Part shown: piece by piece, positions 33,002-42,287 of the stretch | How the letters are laid out: each line of letters begins with the position of its first letter | How positions within the stretch are numbered: the stretch's first letter is position 1 | Source: Rhizobium sp. BK316 | GTDB taxonomy: Bacteria; Pseudomonadota; Alphaproteobacteria; Rhizobiales; Rhizobiaceae | Assembly (NCBI RefSeq): GCF_014193695.1 | Contig: NZ_JACHZR010000010.1 | Coordinates: forward strand, 1-64,000 | Reading direction: 5' to 3' | Length of the DNA: 64,000 nt | Made by a program: the position numbers and the translations under genes | The notes under the pieces: generated by a model | Told to the model about the DNA's origin: nothing | Databases searched by the model: none | What the model saw: the letters and a program-made list of their open reading frames with translations, nothing else

Positions 33002-33733
33002 ATGACCGTCAGACAAGCCATGGTGCTGGCCGCGGGACTCGGAACCCGCATGCGCCCGATCACCGACACGATTCCGAAACCTCTGGTGAAAATCGGTGGA
33101 AAGCCGATGATCGACTATGCGCTGGATTCACTTGTTGGTGCCGGCGTTGAACGCGCTGCCGTCAATGTTCATCATTTCGCCGATCAGATGGAAGACCATC
33201 TGAGACATTATCGCGGGCTCGATATCCTCATTTCCGATGAGCGCGATGCGCTGATGAATTCCGGCGGCGGTTTGGCAAAAGGTCTCAAGCTGCTCGATCG
33301 GGAGCTGGTCTTCGTGATGAATGCCGACCTTTTCTGGATCGGTGAACCCGCGGGGCAACCGAGCAATCTACAGCGCTTAGCCGGATTCTTCGATGCGAAG
33401 CACATGGATATGGCGCTTCTCTGCGTGCGTATCGAAGACACGACGGGTCATAACGGCAAGAACGATTTCAGCCTTGCCGCCGACGGACGGCTGACGCGCT
33501 ATCGCGACGATCCCTCCAACCCAGTCGTCTATGCCGGCGCGATCGTCATGAGCCCTGCGCTGCTCGACGATGCGCCTGAAGACGCCTTCAACCTCAATAT
33601 CTATTTCGATAAGGCGATTGCCCGAGGCAGGCTTTTCGGCATGCTGATGAACGGCCATTGGCTGACCGTTGGCACGCCTGATGCGATCGGCGAAGCAGAG
33701 GAAACGATCCGGCGGTTCCGGACGTTTGCGTGA
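33002..33733 (+). CDS. murU: MurU-like N-acetylmuramate-1-phosphate uridylyltransferase
   Basis: 243 residues, a sugar-1-phosphate nucleotidyltransferase. The signature is VLAAGLGTRMRPITDTIPKPLVKIGGKPMIDYAL at the N-terminus and FVMNADLFW for the metal-binding Asp. Next to AmgK it completes the recycling shortcut MurNAc to MurNAc-1-P to UDP-MurNAc, which bypasses the fosfomycin target MurA. The substrate is assigned from context; other hexose-1-phosphate substrates are not excluded. addB follows 3 bp later. Confidence 0.85.
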   Translation: MTVRQAMVLAAGLGTRMRPITDTIPKPLVKIGGKPMIDYALDSLVGAGVERAAVNVHHFADQMEDHLRHYRGLDILISDERDALMNSGGGLAKGLKLLDRELVFVMNADLFWIGEPAGQPSNLQRLAGFFDAKHMDMALLCVRIEDTTGHNGKNDFSLAADGRLTRYRDDPSNPVVYAGAIVMSPALLDDAPEDAFNLNIYFDKAIARGRLFGMLMNGHWLTVGTPDAIGEAEETIRRFRTFA

Positions 33734-33736
33734 CGA

Positions 33737-36700
33737 ATGGCGGAGCGGCACCAGCCACGCATTCTCACGATCCCGTCTGGCGTTCCCTTCCTGAAAACGC
33801 TGGCGGCATCGCTCTGCGATGGACGCCTGACGCCACTCTTCCGGCATGATCCTGGCGATCCGCTGTCTCTTGCCAAGGTGACGATCTATTTGCCGACGCG
33901 GCGTGCCGTACGCGTGCTGCGTTCGGAATTCGTCGATCTACTCGGCGGCCGTTCGGCAATCCTGCCGGTCATTCGCCCGCTGGGAGAGACAGATGACGAC
34001 AGCGGCTATTTTGACGAGGCGCTGCCCGCAACGATCGACCTTGAGCAGCCGCTTTCCAATACGGCACGGCTTCTGGAGCTGGCGCGGCTGATCCTTGCCT
34101 GGCGCAACAAGCTGCCCGAGATCGTCCGGCACATCCATTCGGAATCGCCCCTCGTCGCGCCCGCCAGCCCGGCGGACGCCATCTGGCTTGCCCGCAATCT
34201 GGCGGAACTGATCGATTCGATCGAGACCGAAGACCTCGCATGGTCTGAGCTCGCAAAGCTCGATACCGGCGACCATGCAGCCTGGTGGCAATTGACGGCC
34301 GAATTCCTGCAGATCGCCAGCGCTTTCTGGCCGGATCGACTTGTCGAGCTCGGCCGTTCCTCACCGGCCCGCCATCGCAATGCCATTCTGCGCGCCGAGG
34401 CCGCCAGGCTCTCGACGATGAAGCCTGCCGGGCCGATCATCATCGCCGGTTCGACGGGTTCGCTTCCTGCCACCGCCGACCTCATCGGCGCCGTGGCTTG
34501 CCTGCCTGAAGGCGTTATCGTACTCCCTGGTCTCGATCTTTCCATGCCGGAGGAACATTGGCGTCTGGTCGCGCCCGATCTCCTACCGGGCCAGCGGGCC
34601 AATCCGGCAAGCCGCACGCATCCGCAATATGGTCTTGCCGTACTCTTGAAGCGCCTGAAGCTCGCTCGCGGGGATGTGCATCCGATCGAGGAACCGGAGG
34701 CCGACCTGCGCCTCCGTGCCGAAATGCTCTCGTGCGCGCTGACGCCATCCGAAGCGACAAGCGGATGGGGCGAATGGAAAAAAGGCCTGACCGAAGGCGC
34801 AGTCGCCGACGCATTCGCGGATGTTTCGATGATCGAAGCCGCAAATGAACGTGAGGAGGCAACCGCGATCGCCGTTGCCCTGCGGCTTGCGCTCGAGCGG
34901 CCGGGCAGCGACGATGAAAGCCGGGCGGCGCTGATCACGCCGGACCGCAATCTTGCCCGCCGGGTCATGGCGGAGCTTTCCCGGTTCGGCATTCTCGCCG
35001 ACGATTCGGCCGGCACGCCGCTTTCGGCAACGCCACAGGGAACGCTGCTGCAATTGCTGCTGGAGGCGAGTTTACGTCCCGGCGATCCCGTTGCCATCGT
35101 CTCGCTGCTGAAACACCCGCTTGCCCGCTTCAGGCTGGAGCGCGACTTTCTGACAAGCTCGGTGGAAGCGCTGGAACTTCTGGCGCTGCGCGGCGGTGTG
35201 GCGGAGGTGGATATAGGATCACTCGAGCCGTTGCTCGACCACCAGCTTGCTGAACAGGCGCTCGACAGGCATGCGCCGGTTTGGCGCAAATCGTTGCCGC
35301 CAGGGGCTATCGATATGGCCCGACAGCTTGCCCGGCAGGTGGGATGCGCCGTCGAGCCGCTCGTATCGGTACTGGCGCGGCATCCCGGTAACGACGGCCA
35401 TTCGAAAGGCATTATGCTTTCGCAATGGGCCGAACGAACGGGCCGCGCTCTGGAAGGCGTCGCTGCCGATGAACACGGTAATCTGGCCGGCCTCTGGTCC
35501 GGAGAGGCTGGCGATGCCCTTGCAAGCCTGCTTGGTGAGGTGATCGATACTGACGGCCAGATGGAGGCGGAGGGGCCGCAATGGATCGATATCATGCAGG
35601 CGTTGTCGGCCGGACATGCCGTCAAGCCCGGTGCGCTCAGTCACCCTCGCCTCTTCATCTTCGGCACGCTGGAAGCCCGCCTGCAGAATGTCGATACGCT
35701 GATCCTCGGCAGTCTCAATGAAGGATCGTGGCCCGGCCAGACCGCCAACAACCCCTTCATCTCCCGCATGATGAAGACGGAAATCGGGCTGGAGCCGCCG
35801 GAACGGCGCATCGGCCAGCTGGCACATGACTTCGAGATGGCGAATGGCACACGCCATCTGATCTATTCACGCGCCTTGCGCCAAGGTTCGACGCCAACGG
35901 TCGCCTCCCGGTGGCTGCAACGGCTGATGGCTCTCGGTGGCGAGGACTTCGAAGAGCAATTGCGCAAGCGGGGCGCGCGCTTCGTTCACTGGGCAAACCA
36001 GATAGACATCGGTGACAATCAGGCGCCAGCGCAGAGGCCCTCTCCAAAGCCGCCACGGGAACTGCAGCCCAAATCCTATTCCTTCAGCGAAGTCGGTCGG
36101 CTGCGCCGCGACCCTTATGCGATTTATGCGCGACGCGTGCTGCGGCTCGATCCCGTCGACCCGTTCAATCGCGATCCGGGCGCGGCAGAACGCGGTACGC
36201 TCTACCACAAGATCATCGATCGTTTTGTTCGCGAAGGCCATATAGCAGGAACGCCGGAGGCGGCAGCGGCGATGGAAATCGTCCTGACCGAACTCTTCGA
36301 CATGGAGCAGTTGCCGCCGCATATCGACGCCGTCTGGCGGCCGCGCTTCCGCGAAGTCGCGCGCGCTTTCCTGAACTGGGAGGCTGGGCGGCAGCCTGAT
36401 GTGCAGAAGAGGCTGACGGAAGTCAGGGGCGGCATCGAACTCGATGGGATCGATATCCGGCTCACCGGCGTTGCCGACCGTATCGATATCAAGGGGCCAA
36501 ACAGCGCCGACATCATCGACTACAAGACTGGCTACAACCCCTCTCCGACACAGGCCCGCGCCTTGCTCGACCCGCAGCTCGCGCTTGAGGCCGCGGCCCT
36601 TCAGGCCGGCGCCTTCCGTGATGCCGGCAGCCTCGTACCGAATGACCTGCTCTATGTCCGCTTGCGGCCGGGCAGCCGCTTCCTGGTGGACAAGGTCAAT

Positions 36701-36922
36701 AATGAGGAGGCCAACAGCGACAAGGCAAAATCGGCAATGCAGCTTGCCGAGGAATCGATCGATCAACTCGTGAAATTCGTCACCCTGCTGCAGTCGGGCG
36801 AAAAGGGCTTTACCTCCCGGCTGATCCCCGCCCAGCAATTCGACTTCGGTGGCGATTACGACCATCTCGCCCGCGGTGCGGAATGGGCGACCGCCGATCC
36901 GGATGGAGGCGGCGATGATTGA
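33737..36922 (+). CDS. addB: Double-strand break repair protein AddB
   Basis: 1061 residues, the second nuclease subunit of the alphaproteobacterial AddAB helicase-nuclease, which processes DNA breaks for RecA loading. The C-terminal RecB-type nuclease domain is visible as ERGTLYHKIIDRFV and DIIDYKTGYNPSPTQARALLDPQLAL. The helicase-like part shows GSLNEGSWPGQTANNPFISR. I see no GKT P-loop near the N-terminus, so this subunit probably lacks ATPase activity, as reported for other alphaproteobacterial AddB proteins. The end overlaps addA by 8 bp. Confidence 0.95.
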   Translation: MAERHQPRILTIPSGVPFLKTLAASLCDGRLTPLFRHDPGDPLSLAKVTIYLPTRRAVRVLRSEFVDLLGGRSAILPVIRPLGETDDDSGYFDEALPATIDLEQPLSNTARLLELARLILAWRNKLPEIVRHIHSESPLVAPASPADAIWLARNLAELIDSIETEDLAWSELAKLDTGDHAAWWQLTAEFLQIASAFWPDRLVELGRSSPARHRNAILRAEAARLSTMKPAGPIIIAGSTGSLPATADLIGAVACLPEGVIVLPGLDLSMPEEHWRLVAPDLLPGQRANPASRTHPQYGLAVLLKRLKLARGDVHPIEEPEADLRLRAEMLSCALTPSEATSGWGEWKKGLTEGAVADAFADVSMIEAANEREEATAIAVALRLALERPGSDDESRAALITPDRNLARRVMAELSRFGILADDSAGTPLSATPQGTLLQLLLEASLRPGDPVAIVSLLKHPLARFRLERDFLTSSVEALELLALRGGVAEVDIGSLEPLLDHQLAEQALDRHAPVWRKSLPPGAIDMARQLARQVGCAVEPLVSVLARHPGNDGHSKGIMLSQWAERTGRALEGVAADEHGNLAGLWSGEAGDALASLLGEVIDTDGQMEAEGPQWIDIMQALSAGHAVKPGALSHPRLFIFGTLEARLQNVDTLILGSLNEGSWPGQTANNPFISRMMKTEIGLEPPERRIGQLAHDFEMANGTRHLIYSRALRQGSTPTVASRWLQRLMALGGEDFEEQLRKRGARFVHWANQIDIGDNQAPAQRPSPKPPRELQPKSYSFSEVGRLRRDPYAIYARRVLRLDPVDPFNRDPGAAERGTLYHKIIDRFVREGHIAGTPEAAAAMEIVLTELFDMEQLPPHIDAVWRPRFREVARAFLNWEAGRQPDVQKRLTEVRGGIELDGIDIRLTGVADRIDIKGPNSADIIDYKTGYNPSPTQARALLDPQLALEAAALQAGAFRDAGSLVPNDLLYVRLRPGSRFLVDKVNNEEANSDKAKSAMQLAEESIDQLVKFVTLLQSGEKGFTSRLIPAQQFDFGGDYDHLARGAEWATADPDGGGDD

Positions 36923-39900
36923 TCCGACCGCGCTTCCCGAGGGTGACGATCCCGGCACCTGGATCGGCTGGACGACGATCCAGCAGGCGATTGCCTCCGA
37001 TCCCACCCGCTCGGCCTGGGTATCGGCCAATGCCGGCTCCGGCAAGACACACGTCCTGACGCAGCGGGTCATCCGGCTGCTGCTTGCCGGCGCACGTCCG
37101 TCTGCGATCCTCTGCCTCACCTATACGAAGGCCGCCGCTTCCGAAATGTCGAACCGTGTCTTCGAGCGGCTGGCGGAGTGGGCGATTTTTCCCGATGAAG
37201 AACTCTCCAAGCGCATCACCCAGATCGAAGGTCGTGAGCCGGATTCTCTGAAACTTGCAGAAGCTCGGCACCTGTTCGCCAAAGCGCTGGAAACGCCAGG
37301 CGGGCTGAAGATCCAGACGATCCACGCCTTTTGCGAAGCGCTTCTGCACCAGTTTCCGCTGGAAGCAAACGTCGCCGGGCACTTCTCGGTTCTCGACGAC
37401 CGGGCAGCCGCAACGCTGCTGGCCGATGCGCGCCGCTCGCTGCTGACGGCAACGGCGCCGGAGAATGACCCGCCCCTCGCTGAGGCCTTCGCCTATGTGC
37501 TCAATCTCGGCGATGAATTCGGGCTTGAAAATTTGCTCGGCGAGATCGTTGCCAACCGCAACGCCATACGCAGCTTCATGACCGCAGCCGAACAGCACGG
37601 CGGCGCCGACATGTTGCTGCGAAAGAAGCTCGGGCTCTCACCCGATGATACGGAAGAGGGACTGGCCGAACGATACTGGCCGCTTCCGGGGCTCTCGGGT
37701 ACGGTGCTTGAGCTCTACCTGGCGCTCGCAGCTGGCAAGGGCGGAGCGAAGGCGCAGGACGTCGCCGAAGGCCTGCGCAGTGCAGCGCGCGAATCCGACA
37801 TCGCGATACGGATGCAGATTCTGGAGAAGGTTTTTCTGACGTCGAAGGGTGAGCCGAAGACGGACGGGCAATTCTTCGTAAAGGCCATGCTTGCCGAGGC
37901 GCCACAGCTTGCCGATGCGATCGCCACGGCACGCGCTCATGTCGTCAATTGTCGGAACCGGCTAAAGATAATGCGGATGCATACGGCAACGCATGCCGCT
38001 CTCGTGCTCGCAGATCGCCTGAACGGGGATTACGAGGAACTGAAAAAGCAGCGCAGCCATCTCGACTTCGAAGATCTGATCACCCGCACTGCCGATCTGC
38101 TCACCAAGAGCGGCGTCGGCCCGTGGATCCATTACAAGCTCGACCAGGGTATCGACCATATCCTCGTCGACGAAGCGCAGGATACCAGCCCCATTCAATG
38201 GAGCGTCATCCAGTCGCTGGCAGAGGATTTCTTCTCCGGCGAAAGTTCGCGGCCCGCGGTTCGCACGCTGTTTGCGGTGGGCGACGAAAAGCAGTCGATC
38301 TACTCCTTCCAGGGCGCACGGCCGGAGCGGTTTTCCGAGGAGAAGGAGCGGACGCAGCGCCGGGTGCAGAATAGCGGCCTTGACTTCTCGACGGTTCGTT
38401 TGCCGCTCTCTTTCCGCTCCACGTCTGACGTCCTGCTCGCTGTCGACCATATCTTCACCCCGCCGGACAATGCGCGAGGTCTCGGCATGGAGCCGGTCGT
38501 TCATCGGTCCAGCCGTATCGGCCATCCCGGCGCCGTCGATCTCTGGGAAATGGTCGTGCCTGATGTCATCGTGAAGGATGAAGACTGGACCGCTCCCTTC
38601 GACGCGACACCAGAAAGCGCCCCGGCTGCCATCCTGGCGCGGCGCATCGCCCATACGATCGGTACTCTCGTCGGCCGCGAAACGATTATCGAAAAGGGCA
38701 AGGAACGCTTCATCGAGGCCGGTGATGTCCTCGTTCTCGTCCGCAAACGCGACGCCTTCGTCAATGCGCTGACGCGCGAACTTAAACGGCGCGGCGACAT
38801 TCCCGTTGCCGGCGCGGACAGGCTTGTGCTGACCAGCCATATCGCCGTGCAGGATCTGATGGCACTTGGGCGTTTTCTTCTCTTGCCGGAAGACGATCTC
38901 TCGCTTGCTGCCGTCTTGAAGAGCCCGCTCTTCAATCTCTCGGAAGAGGATATTTTCGCGATCGCTGCGCTGCGCAACGACAATGAAAGTGTCTGGGACC
39001 ACCTTCGCAAATATGCGGCCGACGGCAATGAGCGGCTTGGCGCGGCCGTCGCAAGGCTGGAACTCTTTCTCGCCCAGTCCCGAAACCTCTCAGTCCATGA
39101 TTTCTATGCCCGGGTTCTCGGCAGCCATGGCGGCCGGCGTCAGTTTTTGGCTCGGCTCGGCACCGAGGTCAGCGATATCCTGGACGAATTCCTCACCTTT
39201 GCGCTCGATCATGAGACGTCAACGCTTCCGGGCCTGCAATCCTTCATCTCGACGCTGGAACTCGAGGCGCCGGAAGTGAAACGCGAGCAGGACAAGGGTC
39301 GAAACGAGGTGCGCATCATGACGGTGCATGCCTCCAAGGGTCTTGAAGCGCCGATCGTCTTTCTGGTGGACGGAGGTTCCAAGGCCTTTACTCACACGCA
39401 TCTGCCAAAACTGCGGCTGATCGACGCCGAACCGGGCGAGCCGCCGATACCGGTCTGGATTCCGGTCAGCGATCTCGGCAATTCGCTGACATCGAGCGAT
39501 GCGGCCCGCATTCAGCTGCTTGCCGAGGAGGAATACCGGCGCCTGCTCTATGTCGCGATGACGCGCGCCGCCGACCGGCTGATCGTCTGCGGTTATCGCG
39601 GCGTGCGCCTGAACAACGATACCTGGCATCTGATGATCTCCACCGCGCTCAGCGAAGAGCATCCGCATGTCCAGAAAGCGAGCTTTTCAGGCCCTGATGG
39701 GGAATGGGAGGGCGTCCGCTGGCGTGTGCAACAGGTCGAACGCAGCTTCGAGCGGATGGATCGCAGCCCGGAACAGGCAAGCGGCGAAACGGTCCCGCCG
39801 GACCTTTTCCGCCCTCTTCCGCCGCAGAAACAATTGCCGCGGCCCCTCAGTCCTTCCGGCGCTGGCACGATCATTGATGAGGAGGCCGATAATCTGCTGG

Positions 39901-40460
39901 TGACCTCACCGCTCTTCAGCGACCCTGAAAGCAGCGATCGTTCCCTGGAAAAGGGCCGCCTCATTCACCGGATGCTGCAGGCACTTCCGGATATTCCAGA
40001 GGAGGAGCGGACTGAGGCGGCAAAACGTTATGCCGAACGCGCGGCGCGATTCTGGCCGACAGTCGAACGGAGAGCTCTGGTCGATTCGGTTATGAAACTT
40101 TTGGAAGATCAAAGGCTACGAGCCGTCTTCAACGTCCATGCGCAGGCCGAGATTTCGATCATGGGAACGTTGACGCTGGAGGGACGGGACTATGCGGTTT
40201 CCGGCCGTATCGACCGGCTTGCTGTCCTGCCCGAAAGCGTCGTTATCATGGACTACAAGACAAATCGTGTGCCGCCGGTGAGCGACGAGGCCATCCCCTT
40301 CGCGCACAAGGCTCAGCTTGCGATCTACCGGGAAATTCTGAAGCCGCTCTATCCTGCCAAGCGGATCGATTGCATCCTGGTATATACGGAAAATGCTACC
40401 ATCCATATGCTCAGTGAGCAGGCTTTGGCTTCTGCACTTGCAGGACTCAACACAAAGTGA
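36915..40460 (+). CDS. addA: Double-strand break repair helicase AddA
   Basis: 1181 residues, a UvrD-like superfamily 1 helicase with a C-terminal nuclease. Walker A is ANAGSGKTHVLTQRVIRLL, motif Ia LCLTYTKAAASEM, Walker B ILVDEAQDTSP, motif III AVGDEKQSIYSFQGA and motif VI YVAMTRAADRLIVCG. The nuclease core is VVIMDYKTNR near the end. The ATG at 36915 has GGAGG 5 bases upstream and lies inside the addB end; an earlier in-frame start (36849) is less likely. A 75-bp gap precedes trxA. Confidence 0.97.
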   Translation: MIDPTALPEGDDPGTWIGWTTIQQAIASDPTRSAWVSANAGSGKTHVLTQRVIRLLLAGARPSAILCLTYTKAAASEMSNRVFERLAEWAIFPDEELSKRITQIEGREPDSLKLAEARHLFAKALETPGGLKIQTIHAFCEALLHQFPLEANVAGHFSVLDDRAAATLLADARRSLLTATAPENDPPLAEAFAYVLNLGDEFGLENLLGEIVANRNAIRSFMTAAEQHGGADMLLRKKLGLSPDDTEEGLAERYWPLPGLSGTVLELYLALAAGKGGAKAQDVAEGLRSAARESDIAIRMQILEKVFLTSKGEPKTDGQFFVKAMLAEAPQLADAIATARAHVVNCRNRLKIMRMHTATHAALVLADRLNGDYEELKKQRSHLDFEDLITRTADLLTKSGVGPWIHYKLDQGIDHILVDEAQDTSPIQWSVIQSLAEDFFSGESSRPAVRTLFAVGDEKQSIYSFQGARPERFSEEKERTQRRVQNSGLDFSTVRLPLSFRSTSDVLLAVDHIFTPPDNARGLGMEPVVHRSSRIGHPGAVDLWEMVVPDVIVKDEDWTAPFDATPESAPAAILARRIAHTIGTLVGRETIIEKGKERFIEAGDVLVLVRKRDAFVNALTRELKRRGDIPVAGADRLVLTSHIAVQDLMALGRFLLLPEDDLSLAAVLKSPLFNLSEEDIFAIAALRNDNESVWDHLRKYAADGNERLGAAVARLELFLAQSRNLSVHDFYARVLGSHGGRRQFLARLGTEVSDILDEFLTFALDHETSTLPGLQSFISTLELEAPEVKREQDKGRNEVRIMTVHASKGLEAPIVFLVDGGSKAFTHTHLPKLRLIDAEPGEPPIPVWIPVSDLGNSLTSSDAARIQLLAEEEYRRLLYVAMTRAADRLIVCGYRGVRLNNDTWHLMISTALSEEHPHVQKASFSGPDGEWEGVRWRVQQVERSFERMDRSPEQASGETVPPDLFRPLPPQKQLPRPLSPSGAGTIIDEEADNLLVTSPLFSDPESSDRSLEKGRLIHRMLQALPDIPEEERTEAAKRYAERAARFWPTVERRALVDSVMKLLEDQRLRAVFNVHAQAEISIMGTLTLEGRDYAVSGRIDRLAVLPESVVIMDYKTNRVPPVSDEAIPFAHKAQLAIYREILKPLYPAKRIDCILVYTENATIHMLSEQALASALAGLNTK

Positions 40461-40535
40461 AATATCGGACATTGAAATTCCGGCACCGCACCCTCACATC
40501 TTGTCCAACAGCAAATTCCGGTAAAGGAGCAGCCT

Positions 40536-40856
40536 ATGGCTACCGTTAAGGTCGATATCAACAACTTCCAGTCAGAAGTTCTGGAATCGGCAGAACCCGT
40601 CGTCGTCGATTTCTGGGCCGAGTGGTGCGGTCCATGCAAAATGATTGCTCCGAGCCTCGAAGAAATCGCCACGGAACTGGCCGGCAAGGTCAAGGTTGCC
40701 AAGCTCAACATCGATGAAAACCCGGAACTGGCTGCCCAGTTCGGCGTTCGCTCGATCCCGACGCTTGCGATCTTCAAGGGCGGCGAAGTTGCCGACATCT
40801 CTGTCGGTGCAAAGCCGAAGACGGCGCTTTCCAACTGGATTTCCAGCGCATCCTAA
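40536..40856 (+). CDS. trxA: Thioredoxin
   Basis: 106 residues, a standard cytoplasmic thioredoxin. The redox centre is DFWAEWCGPCKMIAP and the cis-proline loop is VRSIPTLAIFKGG. A near-consensus AAAGGAG precedes the ATG. The 75-bp gap after addA could hold its own promoter. A terminator follows. Confidence 0.97.
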   Translation: MATVKVDINNFQSEVLESAEPVVVDFWAEWCGPCKMIAPSLEEIATELAGKVKVAKLNIDENPELAAQFGVRSIPTLAIFKGGEVADISVGAKPKTALSNWISSAS

Positions 40857-40878
40857 CGATATCGATGAATTCGATGAG

Positions 40879-40905
40879 AAAGGCCCGGCATCTGTCGGGC
40901 TTTTT
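40879..40905 (+). terminator. Intrinsic terminator of trxA
   Basis: AAGGCCCG and CGGGCTTTTT form a GC-rich stem over GCATCTGT, ending in five T residues at 40901-40905. It runs into the last codon of folC on the other strand. Confidence 0.88.
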
Positions 40906-42257
40906 CATTTGGGCGGCGTGCCGTTTTCCGCCAGCACATCGCCGACGAGATAGAGCGAGCCGCCGATCAGAATACGCGGCGGTGGCGCTGCCGAGTCAAC
41001 GGCCGAGGCGATAGCATCCAGAGCGTCGGTGACGGATGACATCGGTTCTGCTACAAGGCCGGCATCGCAGGCAGTATTGGCGAGAATGACCGGATCGATC
41101 GTCGCTTCGCTGCCACGGATCGGCACGCAATAGACCTTTTCCACCAATCCGGCAAAAGCCTTGAAATAACCGACCGGATCCTTGGTGTTGATCATGCCCG
41201 AGATCAGGAACAGCGGGCGCGGTTGACGCTCTTCGAAATTCGCCATGGCTTCGGCGATCACTTCACCAGCCCCCGGATTGTGGCCGCCATCGACCCAGAT
41301 TTCCGATTTCGCCGGTGCATGGCTCAACAGCTTGCCTTTCGTCAGCCTCTGCAAGCGACCGGGCCATTCCACCGTCTCCATCGCCTTTTCCATCATCGGC
41401 TCGGTGACGGTAAAGCCCGCAGCCTTGACGGCCCGGATGGCGGCTGCGGCGTTCGCATATTGATGCCGGCCGGGAAGGCGCGGCAATGGCAGGTCGGCGA
41501 GGCCGAATTCATCCTGATAGATCAGTCGGCCATATTCTTCATGTGCCATGAAATCCTGACCGAAGACGGCGCTCGGGCAGTTCAGCCGCTCGGCGGTCGA
41601 CATCAGCACGTCAAGCGCCGCGTCATATTCCTGATGCCCGATGACGACGGAATGGCCGCGCTTCATGATTCCGGCCTTTTCCGCCGCGATCAGTTCCACG
41701 CGATCACCGAGATGCGGCTGATGATCCAGCGAAATCGGCATGATGACTGAAACGGCAGGATCTTCGATGACATTTGTCGCATCGAAACGACCGCCAAGGC
41801 CGACTTCAATGATCGCGGCATCAGCCGGATGTTCGGAAAAAAGAATGAAAGTGACGGCCGTCAGTATTTCAAAGACGGTGATATTCTCACCATCATTGGC
41901 CTTCGCCACCCGCCGCAAGTCTTCGGCAAAGACGGCATCGTCAACCAGTTGCCCACGCCCACCGGCAACGCCCAGACGGTAGCGCTCATGCCAGTTTACG
42001 AGATGTGGGGACGTATGGACATGAACGGCATAGCCGCCTGCCTCCAGAAGTGCGCGGCAAAAGGCCGATGTCGAACCCTTGCCATTGGTGCCGGCGATAT
42101 GAATGACGGGAGGAAGATTGCGCTCGGGATTGCCGAGTGCTTCCAGAAGACGCTTGATGCGGTCCAATGACAGATCGTAGCCCTTAGGATGCAATCCCAT
42201 GAGCTTTTCGATCTCCTGCGCCGCCTCACTCACCGAGATCTGGCCTCTGTCCGTCAT
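40905..42257 (-). CDS. folC: Bifunctional folylpolyglutamate / dihydrofolate synthase
   Basis: 450 residues. It adds glutamate to dihydropteroate and folates. The P-loop is HIAGTNGKGSTSAFCRALLEA, followed by HTSPHLVNWHERYRL, VGLGGRFDATN and the C-terminal domain beginning WPGRLQRL, with DGGHNPGAGEV. It is the last gene of the trpF-trpB-trpA-accD-folC transcript, 30 bp after accD. Confidence 0.96.
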   Translation of the reverse strand: MTDRGQISVSEAAQEIEKLMGLHPKGYDLSLDRIKRLLEALGNPERNLPPVIHIAGTNGKGSTSAFCRALLEAGGYAVHVHTSPHLVNWHERYRLGVAGGRGQLVDDAVFAEDLRRVAKANDGENITVFEILTAVTFILFSEHPADAAIIEVGLGGRFDATNVIEDPAVSVIMPISLDHQPHLGDRVELIAAEKAGIMKRGHSVVIGHQEYDAALDVLMSTAERLNCPSAVFGQDFMAHEEYGRLIYQDEFGLADLPLPRLPGRHQYANAAAAIRAVKAAGFTVTEPMMEKAMETVEWPGRLQRLTKGKLLSHAPAKSEIWVDGGHNPGAGEVIAEAMANFEERQPRPLFLISGMINTKDPVGYFKAFAGLVEKVYCVPIRGSEATIDPVILANTACDAGLVAEPMSSVTDALDAIASAVDSAAPPPRILIGGSLYLVGDVLAENGTPPK

Positions 42258-42287
42258 CGGCCCGCCCTATCTTGTGAGGTCTGCTGC

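Noticed and set aside
34006..35625. Minus-strand 539-codon frame opposite addB
   Set aside because: It is a Ser/Arg-rich shadow frame with no domain signature, fully inside addB.
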